Under the pieces are notes generated by a model, which made no database searches, was not told where the DNA came from, and worked only from the letters and a program-made list of their open reading frames with translations. This document shows positions 8,933 through 16,836 of a stretch of DNA of 64,000 nucleotides, piece after piece; the first letter of the stretch is position 1, and every line of letters begins with the position of its first letter. Position numbers and translations under genes: made by a program. The DNA is taken from contig CAVWEX010000014.1 of NCBI GenBank assembly GCA_963754125.1, forward strand, positions 1 through 64,000. The letters are read 5' to 3'. Source of the stretch: RPQJ01 sp963754125. Its GTDB lineage: Bacteria > Pseudomonadota > Gammaproteobacteria > Steroidobacterales > Steroidobacteraceae.

Positions 8933-11008
8933 ATGAAATTCGTCCGATTCTTGACACTAGCGCTTGCCTGCGCGGTCACTGCCGGCGCCGGCTCGGCCGC
9001 CTTCGCGGCCGATGATGGCGGCCATTTCCACCCGAAGGGCAAGATGCCCTCGACGTTCACGCTGGAGCTGCGCAACGGCGCCAAGGCGCAGCTGCCCTTC
9101 GACGACAAGCGGGACTTCGACGAGGCGAAGAAAGGCTTCATCGCCGCTCCGCCCTACAAGAAGATCATGGCCGACGCCGGCCACGTTGCCTGGGACATGG
9201 AAAGCTACCAGTGGCTGCTCTCCGGCAAGGAGTTCGAGAGCATCCACCCGTCGCTGCAGCGCCAGGCCATCCTGAACATGGGCTTTGGTCTCTACGAGGT
9301 GGTGCCGGGCCGGGTCTACCAGGTGCGCGGCTTCGACCTCGCCAACATCACCTTCGTCAAGGGCGACACGGGCTGGATCGTGTTCGACCCGTTGACCGCC
9401 AGGGAAACGGCCCGCGCTGCGCTCGAGCTGATCAACGAGAAGCTCGGCAAGCGCCCGGTGGTGGGCGTCGTGTACTCGCACTCGCACGTGGACCACTGGG
9501 CCGGCGTGCGCGGTGTTGCGGACGAAGCCGACGCGGCGAGCGGCAAGGTCATGATCATCGCCCCTGAGGGCTTCATGAACGCGGCGATCGCGGAGAACGT
9601 GTTCGCGGGCACCGCGATGTCCCGGCGCAGCCAGGTCCAGTACGCGACGCTGCTGGAGCGCAGCCCGTTCGGTCACGTGGACCAGTCGATCGGCAAGAAC
9701 GTCGCCTCGGGCTCGGTCGGCCTGATCGCGCCGAACCGGCTGATCTCCAAGGACTTCGAGGAAATCACGCTCGACGGCGTGAAGATGGTGTTCCAGAACA
9801 CGCCGGACACCGAGGCGCCGGTCGAGATGAACACCTACTTCCCGCAGTTCAAGGCCTTCTGGGCGGCGGAAAACGTGACCGGCACGATCCACAACATCTA
9901 CACGCTGCGCGGCGCAGCGGTGCGCAACGCGATCAACTGGTCCAAGCAGATCAACGTGGCGCTGTGGAAGTTCGGCCAGGAGGCGGAGGTGATGTTCGCC
10001 TCGCACAGCTGGCCGCGCTGGGGCAATGACCGCATCCAGGAAGTGCTGCGCACGCAGCGCGACGTGTACGCAAACCTCAACAACCAGTCGCTGCACTACG
10101 CCAACCAGGGCGTGACCATCAACGAGATCCACAACGTCTACGAGGTGCCGAAGAGCCTGCAGCGGCAGTGGGCCGCGCGCAGCTACCACGGCTCGGAGCA
10201 GAACAATGCCCGCGGCGTGATCAATCGCTTCCTCGGCCACTGGGACGGCAACCCGGCCACGCTCGTTCCGCTGTCGCCCAGCGACTCCGCACCGCTGTAC
10301 GTGGAGATGATGGGCGGCTCCGAGAAGATCATGGCCAAGGGCCGCGAGCTCGTGGGACAGGGCAAGTACCTCTATGCGGTCGAGATCCTCGACAAGCTGG
10401 TCTTCGCCGAGCCGCGCAACCAGCCGGCCCGCGACCTGCTCGCCGACGCCTACGAGCAGCTCGGGTACCAGAAGGAGAGCCCGAGCGTGCGCAACAGCTT
10501 CCTGCAGGGTGCCTACGAGCTGCGCTCGGGCATGCCCACTGGAAACCCGGTGACCTCCTCGGGCCCGGACGTGGTTCGAGCCATGTCCACCGATCAGTGG
10601 CTGGACTTCCTCGGCATCAGCATGGATCCGAAGCGGGCCGACGGCCTGCGACTGACCATCAACCTCGTGACCCCGGACAATGGCGAGAAGTACCTGATCG
10701 AGCTCAGCAACGCGACGCTCACCAATATCAAGGGCATCCAGTCCCCGAAGCCCGACCTGACGGTCACGGTCGATCGCGCGGAGCTCAACCGCGTGATGTT
10801 GGGCGTGGCGACCTTCGACCAGCTCGGACAGGAGGGCAAGGCACGCTTCGACGGCGACCGCACTGCGATCACCAAGCTGCGCGACCTGATGGTCACCTTC
10901 ACGCCGGACTTCGAGTTCATCCCGGGCTCGGCCCCGGAGAAGCGCCAGGTGCCGCCGGGCCGTCCGTTTGCGTTGCCCGAATTGAATCTTCACCTCAACG
11001 CCGAGTGA
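8933..11008 (+). CDS. Alkyl sulfatase, SdsA1/BDS1-like, complete
   Basis: A 691-residue class III (Zn-dependent) alkyl sulfatase that cleaves alkyl sulfates such as SDS to the alcohol and sulfate. The ATG at 8933 follows GAGGAG, and a signal peptide ends near AAFA-ADDGG, so it is exported. The metallo-beta-lactamase zinc motif is SHSHVDHWAG at about residues 182-191. Further conserved segments are APEGFMNAAIAENV, NTPDTEAPVEMN, the dimerization region (FASHSWPRWGN, LVPLSPSDSAPLYVEMMGG) and the SCP2-like C-terminal domain (LTVTVDRAELNRVMLGVATF). The length fits the family. It is the full-length paralogue of the partial gene at the left edge. The LysR gene diverges upstream, and outer-membrane genes follow in the same direction. 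Confidence 0.95.
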   Translation: MKFVRFLTLALACAVTAGAGSAAFAADDGGHFHPKGKMPSTFTLELRNGAKAQLPFDDKRDFDEAKKGFIAAPPYKKIMADAGHVAWDMESYQWLLSGKEFESIHPSLQRQAILNMGFGLYEVVPGRVYQVRGFDLANITFVKGDTGWIVFDPLTARETARAALELINEKLGKRPVVGVVYSHSHVDHWAGVRGVADEADAASGKVMIIAPEGFMNAAIAENVFAGTAMSRRSQVQYATLLERSPFGHVDQSIGKNVASGSVGLIAPNRLISKDFEEITLDGVKMVFQNTPDTEAPVEMNTYFPQFKAFWAAENVTGTIHNIYTLRGAAVRNAINWSKQINVALWKFGQEAEVMFASHSWPRWGNDRIQEVLRTQRDVYANLNNQSLHYANQGVTINEIHNVYEVPKSLQRQWAARSYHGSEQNNARGVINRFLGHWDGNPATLVPLSPSDSAPLYVEMMGGSEKIMAKGRELVGQGKYLYAVEILDKLVFAEPRNQPARDLLADAYEQLGYQKESPSVRNSFLQGAYELRSGMPTGNPVTSSGPDVVRAMSTDQWLDFLGISMDPKRADGLRLTINLVTPDNGEKYLIELSNATLTNIKGIQSPKPDLTVTVDRAELNRVMLGVATFDQLGQEGKARFDGDRTAITKLRDLMVTFTPDFEFIPGSAPEKRQVPPGRPFALPELNLHLNAE

Positions 11009-11038
11009 GGACGATTCTCCGCTGATTCACGCTATCCC

Positions 11039-11071
11039 CGCGCCCGGTTCTGCTCGTCAGAACCGGGCGCG
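11039..11071 (+). terminator. 14-bp perfect hairpin after the sulfatase gene, no U-tract
   Basis: A perfect inverted repeat (arms 11039-11052 and 11058-11071, loop CTCGT) begins 30 bp after the sulfatase stop. The sequence after it is GATGGTG, so the U-run needed for intrinsic termination is missing. It may instead block 3' exonucleases and set different expression of the sulfatase and the downstream barrel genes, or act as a weak terminator. Confidence 0.5.
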
Positions 11072-11112
11072 ATGGTGCGCGGCAGGCATTTGGGTCACGG
11101 CAGGAGTTTCAG

Positions 11113-11862
11113 ATGATCTCGAGTCGATTCCTTGCAGCGGCTGCCGCCGTCGTGTTTGCTGCGTGCGCTCCACTGGCGCAGGCCCAGCAGGACCCCGGTG
11201 AATGGCGACAGAGGGTCTTCCTGTACGGCATGGGCGCGGCCATCGATGGCGATGCGCAGATCGGTGACATCAGCGTGCCGATCGACCTCAGCATCTCGGA
11301 TCTGTTCGACGCGCTCAAGTTCGGCGCCATGGCGGCCTACCGCGTCGAGAACGACGTCTGGTCGTTCACCGGCGATGTCACCTACATGAACCTCGGCTGG
11401 AGCGCCCAGACCCAGCAAGGGCGAGCGAGCAGCGGCATCGACGTCGAGCAGCTGACGATGATGGGCACGGTGGGTCGGCGCTTCACTCCCTACGTCGAAG
11501 GGCTCGTCTCGCTCGGGTATTTCGACCTCTCGACCGACCTGCGGGTGCGGCTGCTGCAGCAGCGCCGCGAGGCCAGCCGGGATGCAAGCTGGGTCGATCC
11601 GCTCGTTGGCGTCAACGTCGTCGTGCCGTTCCCCGGCAAGTGGACCTACACCTTGCGCGGCGACGTCGGCGGCTTCGGCGTCGGGTCGGACTTCACCTGG
11701 CACATGATCACGACGTTCAGGCGACAGAACACCGAGAAGTTCGCCTGGTACGTCGGCTATCGCGTCATCGCGTTCGACTACGAGGACGGCCGCGGGCAGA
11801 ACTACCAGCGCTACGACCTGACGGAGCACGGGCCGGGCGTCGGCATCGCGATCGGATTCTAG
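11113..11862 (+). CDS. Predicted outer-membrane beta-barrel protein, unknown function
   Basis: A 249-residue protein with a signal peptide (cleavage near AQA-QQDPGEW) and a beta-barrel composition. Short alternating strands include GEWRQRVFLYGMGAAIDG, VWSFTGDVTYMNLGW, FTPYVEGLVSLGYFDLS and FAWYVGYRVIAFDY, and the last strand ends in IAIGF with the terminal phenylalanine typical of outer-membrane proteins. I do not recognise a named family. A truncated relative of its first ~50 residues sits after the sulfatase of module 1 (1098-1322). Its place between the sulfatase and other envelope genes suggests a channel or surface role in the same pathway, which is inference. The start is the ATG at 11113, 10 bp after GGCAGGAG. 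Confidence 0.75.
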   Translation: MISSRFLAAAAAVVFAACAPLAQAQQDPGEWRQRVFLYGMGAAIDGDAQIGDISVPIDLSISDLFDALKFGAMAAYRVENDVWSFTGDVTYMNLGWSAQTQQGRASSGIDVEQLTMMGTVGRRFTPYVEGLVSLGYFDLSTDLRVRLLQQRREASRDASWVDPLVGVNVVVPFPGKWTYTLRGDVGGFGVGSDFTWHMITTFRRQNTEKFAWYVGYRVIAFDYEDGRGQNYQRYDLTEHGPGVGIAIGF

Positions 11863-11931
11863 GCGGCCGCGCCGAGGGTCCCGGCGGACGGTCGTGGACC
11901 CAGGCCCTCTCCTAAGTTAACCAGGACACAC

Positions 11932-12756
11932 ATGAACGCAGAGTGCCGCGGTGGGGCCGCTTTTTTCGCGCCCGTGATCTTGATCGTCAGTCAACTCCTC
12001 CTCGCGCCTGCCTTCGCGGCGGAACCGGATGCCAACCTCGCGATGCAGCTCTCCAATCCCGTGGCGGCGCTCATCAGCGTGCCGATGCAGCTGAATTACG
12101 ACCAGGACATCGGGCCGGCCGACGCAGGCGACCGCTGGTTGCTCAACGTGCAGCCGGTCGTGCCGGTCGATCTCAGCCAGGACTGGAACCTGATCTCCCG
12201 TACCATCCTGCCGATCGTGCGGCAGGAGGACATCTTTCCCGGATCCGGGACCCAGACGGGCATCGGCGACGTCGTGCAGAGTGTGTTCTTCTCGCCCAAG
12301 GCACCGACGGCTTCCGGCTGGATCCTGGGTGTGGGGCCGGTGTTCCTGCTCCCCACGGGCTCGAATGACCTGCTGACCGCCGACAAATGGGGCACCGGGC
12401 CCACGATCGTGGCGCTCAAGCAGAGCAACGGCTGGACCCGCGGCGTGCTCGCGAACCACATCTGGTCCTTTGCCGGGGACGGCGATCGCGAGAACGTGAG
12501 TGCGACCTTCATGCAGCCGTTCCTGACGTTCACGACGCCCGACAGCTGGACGTTCGGTCTCAATACCGAGAGCAGCTACGACTGGCAGAACGAACAGTGG
12601 TCGGTACCGGTCAATGCGTCGGTCTCGAAGTTGACGCGATTCGGCAGCCAACTGGTCAGCCTGGGAGGGGGCCTGAGATACTGGGCCGATAGTCCGGACA
12701 GCGGCGCGGAAGGCTTGGGTCTCCGCTTCACCGTCACGCTCCTGTTTCCCAGATAG
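11932..12756 (+). CDS. Outer-membrane transporter-like protein of the phenol MetA-pathway family (PF13557-like)
   Basis: A 274-residue secreted protein with a long N-terminal hydrophobic stretch (APVILIVSQLLLAPAFAA) and a mature domain that reads like the family often annotated as transporter or MetA pathway of phenol degradation. Characteristic features are NPVAALISVPMQLNYDQ, LNVQPVVPVDLSQDWNLISR, GIGDVVQSVFFSPK and LGVGPVFLLPTGS near the middle, and a C-terminal GGGLRYWADSP strand ending in LLFPR. The family is thought to form outer-membrane barrels near aromatic and aliphatic catabolic genes; a specific substrate is not known. It has no counterpart in module 1, where a FadL-type gene holds the equivalent position. 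The next gene starts 35 bp downstream. Confidence 0.78.
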   Translation: MNAECRGGAAFFAPVILIVSQLLLAPAFAAEPDANLAMQLSNPVAALISVPMQLNYDQDIGPADAGDRWLLNVQPVVPVDLSQDWNLISRTILPIVRQEDIFPGSGTQTGIGDVVQSVFFSPKAPTASGWILGVGPVFLLPTGSNDLLTADKWGTGPTIVALKQSNGWTRGVLANHIWSFAGDGDRENVSATFMQPFLTFTTPDSWTFGLNTESSYDWQNEQWSVPVNASVSKLTRFGSQLVSLGGGLRYWADSPDSGAEGLGLRFTVTLLFPR

Positions 12757-12791
12757 CGGTCCCGCTGCCGGCGTGGCCTGGAGATGTCGCG

Positions 12792-13832
12792 ATGAAACCT
12801 CTTCGTCTCGTTTCAATTCTGCTGGGTGTCAGTGCCAGCGCGGTCGCGACCGTGGCCGCGGCGATCGAGCCGATTCCCGAGACGGCCGGCTGGCGGGGGT
12901 TCGTGGTGGTGGGCGGCGGATACACCGACCTCAAGAGCAATGTCGTCGCCGGCAACAACCTGATCGACATCGGCCAGCCGACCATCAACTCGGTGGCCCA
13001 GCGCCCGCAGAGCGACGACACCTTTCACCCCGTCGCCACGGGCGAGATCAACTACACCTTCGGCAACGGCTGGCAGGCCTTTTTCGGCACCTCGCTCGAG
13101 GACGCCGTCACGCTCGACGGCGTGACGCAGCTCGGGGCCCGCAAGGACCTGGGCTCCGCGGGCATCCTGCAGGGCGGTCTGCTGTTCAGCGGCATCCCCA
13201 CCCAGGTCTGGGAGGACCCGTACGCCGAGGGCGTGCGGCGCGAGGAGACCGATCGCGACTCGACCGGCCTGCGACTGCAGTGGGACCGCGTCCTCGGCTC
13301 GCCGTTCGAGCTCACTTTCTCGTACCGCGACATCTCGATCGACAGCGAGCGCAGCGGCGAGGGCGTCACGAGTGTCTCCTGCGACGCGGACTGCCAGCGC
13401 CTGCTGCGGCGCGACGGTGACCAGTATCACTTCGACGCCTCGTACCTGTTCCGGCTGGGCGAGGGACGGCGTCACCTCGTGCGGCCCTTTGTGCGCTACA
13501 CCGTCGACGATCGCGACGGCGAGGCCATCAGCGGCGATGCGTACCGGCTGCAGCTGAGCTACATCTTCCTGGGCGAGGGCTACACGGTGGCCAGCAACGT
13601 CGCCGTCGGCAGCAGGAGCCACGACGAGCGCAACCCGATCTTCGGCCGCACGACGGATTCCGACCAGTTCGCTGTCGATACGACGATCTTCTACCGGCTG
13701 CCGACCGAGAGTGGCCGCTGGCAGGCGGTCGGCAACGTGCTCTGGGGCGACGACGACTCCGATGTGTCGTTCCACGACAGCGAGATCTTCATGATCAGCG
13801 CGGGCGTGATGTATCGCTTCGGCGCGCGCTGA
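12792..13832 (+). CDS. DUF2860-like outer-membrane protein (copy 2)
   Basis: A 346-residue predicted outer-membrane barrel, very similar to the protein at 2739-3803 over its whole length (GWRGFVVVGGGYTDLKSN, NLIDIGQPTINSVAQRP, SGIPTQVWEDPYAEGVRR and DSEIFMISAGVMYRFGAR are shared). The signal peptide ends near VAA-AIEPIP. A cysteine pair (SCDADC) is kept in both copies. The main differences are the signal peptide and the missing eight-residue tail, which suggests duplication of the module followed by drift under constraint on the mature barrel. The molecular function is unknown. The GMC oxidoreductase begins 33 bp downstream, so the two are probably on one transcript. Confidence 0.75.
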   Translation: MKPLRLVSILLGVSASAVATVAAAIEPIPETAGWRGFVVVGGGYTDLKSNVVAGNNLIDIGQPTINSVAQRPQSDDTFHPVATGEINYTFGNGWQAFFGTSLEDAVTLDGVTQLGARKDLGSAGILQGGLLFSGIPTQVWEDPYAEGVRREETDRDSTGLRLQWDRVLGSPFELTFSYRDISIDSERSGEGVTSVSCDADCQRLLRRDGDQYHFDASYLFRLGEGRRHLVRPFVRYTVDDRDGEAISGDAYRLQLSYIFLGEGYTVASNVAVGSRSHDERNPIFGRTTDSDQFAVDTTIFYRLPTESGRWQAVGNVLWGDDDSDVSFHDSEIFMISAGVMYRFGAR

Positions 13833-13864
13833 CGCCGCGGGATCGGCGCAACCGGAAAGGTGAT

Positions 13865-15487
13865 GTGATCAACGCCGGCAGCGATTTCGACTACGACTGG
13901 CTGGTCATCGGTTCCGGATTCGGCGGCAGCGTCTCGGCGCTGAGGCTCGCGGAGAAGGGCTATCGTGTCGGCGTGGTCGAGGCCGGCCGACGCTACCGCG
14001 ACGAGGACTACGCCAGGACCACCTGGGACCTGAAGCGCTTTCTCTGGGCACCCGCGCTCGGACTGCGTGGCATCTTCCGCCTGACTCCCTTCAGGGACGT
14101 GTTCATCGCGAGCGGCTCGGCGGTCGGCGGCGGCAGCGTCGTGTACGCCAACACGCTCTACAGGGCCAGCCCGGGGTTCTTCACGAATCCGCAGTGGCGG
14201 GGGCTGAACGACTGGGCGGATGCGCTCGCGCCGCACTACGACACCGCCGAGCGCATGCTCGGCGTGGTCCAGGTGCCCCGCGAGAGCGACGGGCAGCGGC
14301 TGTTGCGCGAGGTCGGTCGCCAGTTCGGCGTGGAGGACACGTTCACGCGCACGCCGGTGGGCGTCTATTTCGGCGATCCCGGCAAGGCGGTGCCCGATCC
14401 CTATTTCAATGGCGAGGGTCCGGAGCGTACCGGATGCACGTACTGCGGTGCGTGCATGGTGGGCTGCCGCGAGGGCGCCAAGAACACGCTGCTCAAGAAC
14501 TACCTGTGGTTCGCGGAGAAGCGCGGCGTGCGGGTCCTGCCGGAGCGGGAGGTCGTCGACATCCGTCCGCGCGGCGCGGACGACGGCAGCGACGGCTATG
14601 TGGTGACGACCGGACGGCCGGGTGCATGGTTCCGCAAGGCACGCCAGACGATCACGACGCGCGGCGTCGTACTGTCCGCCGGCGCGCTGGGTTCGAATCT
14701 GCTGCTCGCGAGGGCCAAGCTCGGGGGCTCGCTGCCGCACGTCAGCGACCGGCTCGGACAGCTCGTGCGCACCAACAGCGAATCCATCCTCGCCGTGACC
14801 CTGCCTGAGGGCACGGCCCGACCCTGGAACGACGTCGCGATCAGCGCCAGCATCCACACGAGCCCCGACACGCACATCGAATTCGTCACCTACGGCCGCC
14901 ACGGCGACTTCATGTCGCTGCTGTACACGCTGCTCACGGGAGACGGCACGCGGCTGACGCGGCCGTTGGCGTGGCTCGGCAATGCGCTGCGCCACCCCGT
15001 GACGTTCCTGAAGACCCTCTGGCCGGTCGGCTGGTCCCGCCGCTCGGTGCTGTTCCTCGTGATGCAGAGCCTCGACAACGCGATCGCCTTCCGTGCGACG
15101 CGCGGCTTGTTCGGCGGCGTTTCGCTCGCGACCGAGCAGGATCCCGAGAAGCCCAACCCCACGTTCATCGAAGCGGGCAATCGCGCGGCGCAGTGGCTGG
15201 CCAACCGCACCGGCGGCTATGCACAGAGCATGGTGCTCGAGGCGTGGGCGAACATCCCCACCACGGCGCACATCCTCGGCGGTGCGGTCATCGGCGCCGA
15301 TCCGGCCACGGGGGTCGTCGACGCGCAGAGCCGGCTGTTCGGCTACCGGAATTTCCTGGTCTGCGACGGCTCGACCGTACCGGCCAATCCCGGCGTCAAC
15401 CCGTCACTGACCATCACGGCCATGACCGAATACGCGATGAGTCACGTGCCGTCCGCGAGCGTCAGCCGGCCGCGCCGCTCGCCCTGA
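13865..15487 (+). CDS. GMC-family FAD-dependent oxidoreductase (cholesterol-oxidase/long-chain alcohol oxidase type)
   Basis: A 540-residue flavoprotein. The GTG start at 13865 follows GAAAGG at a normal distance, and the dinucleotide-binding motif comes almost at once (VIGSGFGGSVSALRLAEKGY, residues ~15-34). Other family signatures are SGSAVGGGSVVYANTLY (about residues 80-96), a cysteine-rich CTYCGACMVGCREGAKNTL segment (about 193-211), GVVLSAGALGSNLLL (about 264) and the C-terminal ILGGAVIGAD and CDGSTVPANPGVNPSLTI. GMC enzymes oxidise alcohols or sterols. In this context it could oxidise the alcohol released by the sulfatase, which is inference. Its 3' end overlaps the convergent CoA-transferase gene by 26 bp. 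Confidence 0.9.
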   Translation: MINAGSDFDYDWLVIGSGFGGSVSALRLAEKGYRVGVVEAGRRYRDEDYARTTWDLKRFLWAPALGLRGIFRLTPFRDVFIASGSAVGGGSVVYANTLYRASPGFFTNPQWRGLNDWADALAPHYDTAERMLGVVQVPRESDGQRLLREVGRQFGVEDTFTRTPVGVYFGDPGKAVPDPYFNGEGPERTGCTYCGACMVGCREGAKNTLLKNYLWFAEKRGVRVLPEREVVDIRPRGADDGSDGYVVTTGRPGAWFRKARQTITTRGVVLSAGALGSNLLLARAKLGGSLPHVSDRLGQLVRTNSESILAVTLPEGTARPWNDVAISASIHTSPDTHIEFVTYGRHGDFMSLLYTLLTGDGTRLTRPLAWLGNALRHPVTFLKTLWPVGWSRRSVLFLVMQSLDNAIAFRATRGLFGGVSLATEQDPEKPNPTFIEAGNRAAQWLANRTGGYAQSMVLEAWANIPTTAHILGGAVIGADPATGVVDAQSRLFGYRNFLVCDGSTVPANPGVNPSLTITAMTEYAMSHVPSASVSRPRRSP

Positions 15488-16661
15488 GCGCCTCGATCTC
15501 GGCCGTCGAGAGGCCGGCGTCGCGCAGCAGCTCGTCGGTGTGCTCGCCAAGCGCTGGAGCCGGCCGGGAGGGCAGGCGCTCGCCGTCGAGCTTGATCGGG
15601 TTGGCGAGCACGCGGAAGTCGGCCCGCGCGGGATGCGGCAGCGCCCGCACCATGCCGACGGCCGCGGCGAACGGGTTGTCGAGCGCCTGCGGCAGGTCGT
15701 ATACCGGGGCCACGGGCAGCAGGCCCTGCAGCCGTCCGAGCCAGTGCGCGGTGGTCTCTCGCCCGAGCTCCGCGTCCAGCACGACCGTGAGTGCGTCCCG
15801 GTGGTCGCGTCGCGCGATCGCGTCCGCGTAATGCGGGTGCGTGGCGAGGTCGTCGCGGCCCAGCACGCCGAGCAGTGCCTGCCAGAACTTGTCGGTCATG
15901 CACATCACGAAGATCCAGCCGTCGCGGGTCTGGAAGAGCTGCACCGGCACGGCGGAGGGGTGCGAGCTGCGCGGCAGGCGCTCGGTGCGCAGGCCCTCGT
16001 TGAGGTACCAGTTGCCGGGGTAGGTGAGCTGGTGCAGTGCGACGTCGAACAGTGACACGTCGATGTCGCGGCCGCGGCCGGTCTTCATCGTGCCGACCAG
16101 CGCCGCCAGCACCGCGACCGCCGTGGTAATGCCGGTCATGTAGTCGATGATCGACAGCCCCATGCGGGCCGGCGGCGTGCCGGGCTCGCCGGTGAGGTGC
16201 AGGTACCCGGCCTCGGCCTGCATCAGGTAGTCGTAGCCCGGCCAGCCCTTGCGCTCGTTGTCGCGGCCGTAGGCCGAGAGGTGGGCGCACAGGATGCGCG
16301 GGTTCACCGACGCGAGCGCCGCATAGTCGAGGCCGAGCTTTTCCGGCTGATCGCCGCGCAGGTTGTTCAGCACGACGTCGGCGGTGCGCACCAGCCTGCG
16401 AAACGCATCGTGGCCCTCGGTACGCTTGAGGTTGAGCGCGACGCTTTTCTTGTTCAGGTTGAAGGTCTGGAAGAAATGGCTGTCGTGGGGCCCGAGGAAG
16501 CAGGGACCCATGCCGCGCGTGGCGTCTCCGCCCTGCTCGTGGTTCTCGATCTTGACGACTTCCGCGCCGAGGTCCGCGAGGTACATCGAGCCGAACGGTC
16601 CGGCACCGAAGTTCTCGAAGGTGAGAACGCGGATGCCCGCGAGCGGCAGCGCCGGGCTCAC
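15462..16661 (-). CDS. CaiB/BaiF family III CoA-transferase
   Basis: A 399-residue class III CoA-transferase, which moves CoA between carboxylic acids. The family start is LAGIRVLTFENFGAGPFGS; next come MYLADLGAEVVKIE, SVALNLKRTEG, VVLNNLRGDQPEKLGLDY (approximate position of the expected catalytic aspartate region), LCAHLSAYG and the C-terminal LANPIKLDG and LGEHTDELLRDAGLS segments. The GTG at 16661 is preferred because GAGAGGA lies just upstream and homology begins there; the open frame extends further to 16832 without family sequence. It converges on the GMC gene with a 26-bp overlap of the coding ends. A role in activating the acid made from the sulfatase pathway is plausible but not shown. 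Confidence 0.9.
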   Translation of the reverse strand: MSPALPLAGIRVLTFENFGAGPFGSMYLADLGAEVVKIENHEQGGDATRGMGPCFLGPHDSHFFQTFNLNKKSVALNLKRTEGHDAFRRLVRTADVVLNNLRGDQPEKLGLDYAALASVNPRILCAHLSAYGRDNERKGWPGYDYLMQAEAGYLHLTGEPGTPPARMGLSIIDYMTGITTAVAVLAALVGTMKTGRGRDIDVSLFDVALHQLTYPGNWYLNEGLRTERLPRSSHPSAVPVQLFQTRDGWIFVMCMTDKFWQALLGVLGRDDLATHPHYADAIARRDHRDALTVVLDAELGRETTAHWLGRLQGLLPVAPVYDLPQALDNPFAAAVGMVRALPHPARADFRVLANPIKLDGERLPSRPAPALGEHTDELLRDAGLSTAEIEALRASGAAG

Positions 16662-16836
16662 GTGCGATTCCTCTCGACCCGCGGGCGCGCCATGACGATG
16701 CGCTGCATCTCGTTCATTCGTTCGCGGGTGCTCATCGGCGCCGGGCCGGCCGCTTGTATAGCACCGGCCCTGGCCTCGCACAATCGACGACGGGATCGAG
16801 GCGAGGGCGGCCCCGCCTCGACTTCCACGCACCGGT

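Noticed and set aside
16743..16770. GGGCCGG...CCGGCCC as a terminator of the propeller gene
   Set aside because: The loop is 14 bases, there is no U-tract, and it lies upstream of the CoA-transferase rather than at a suitable 3' end distance.
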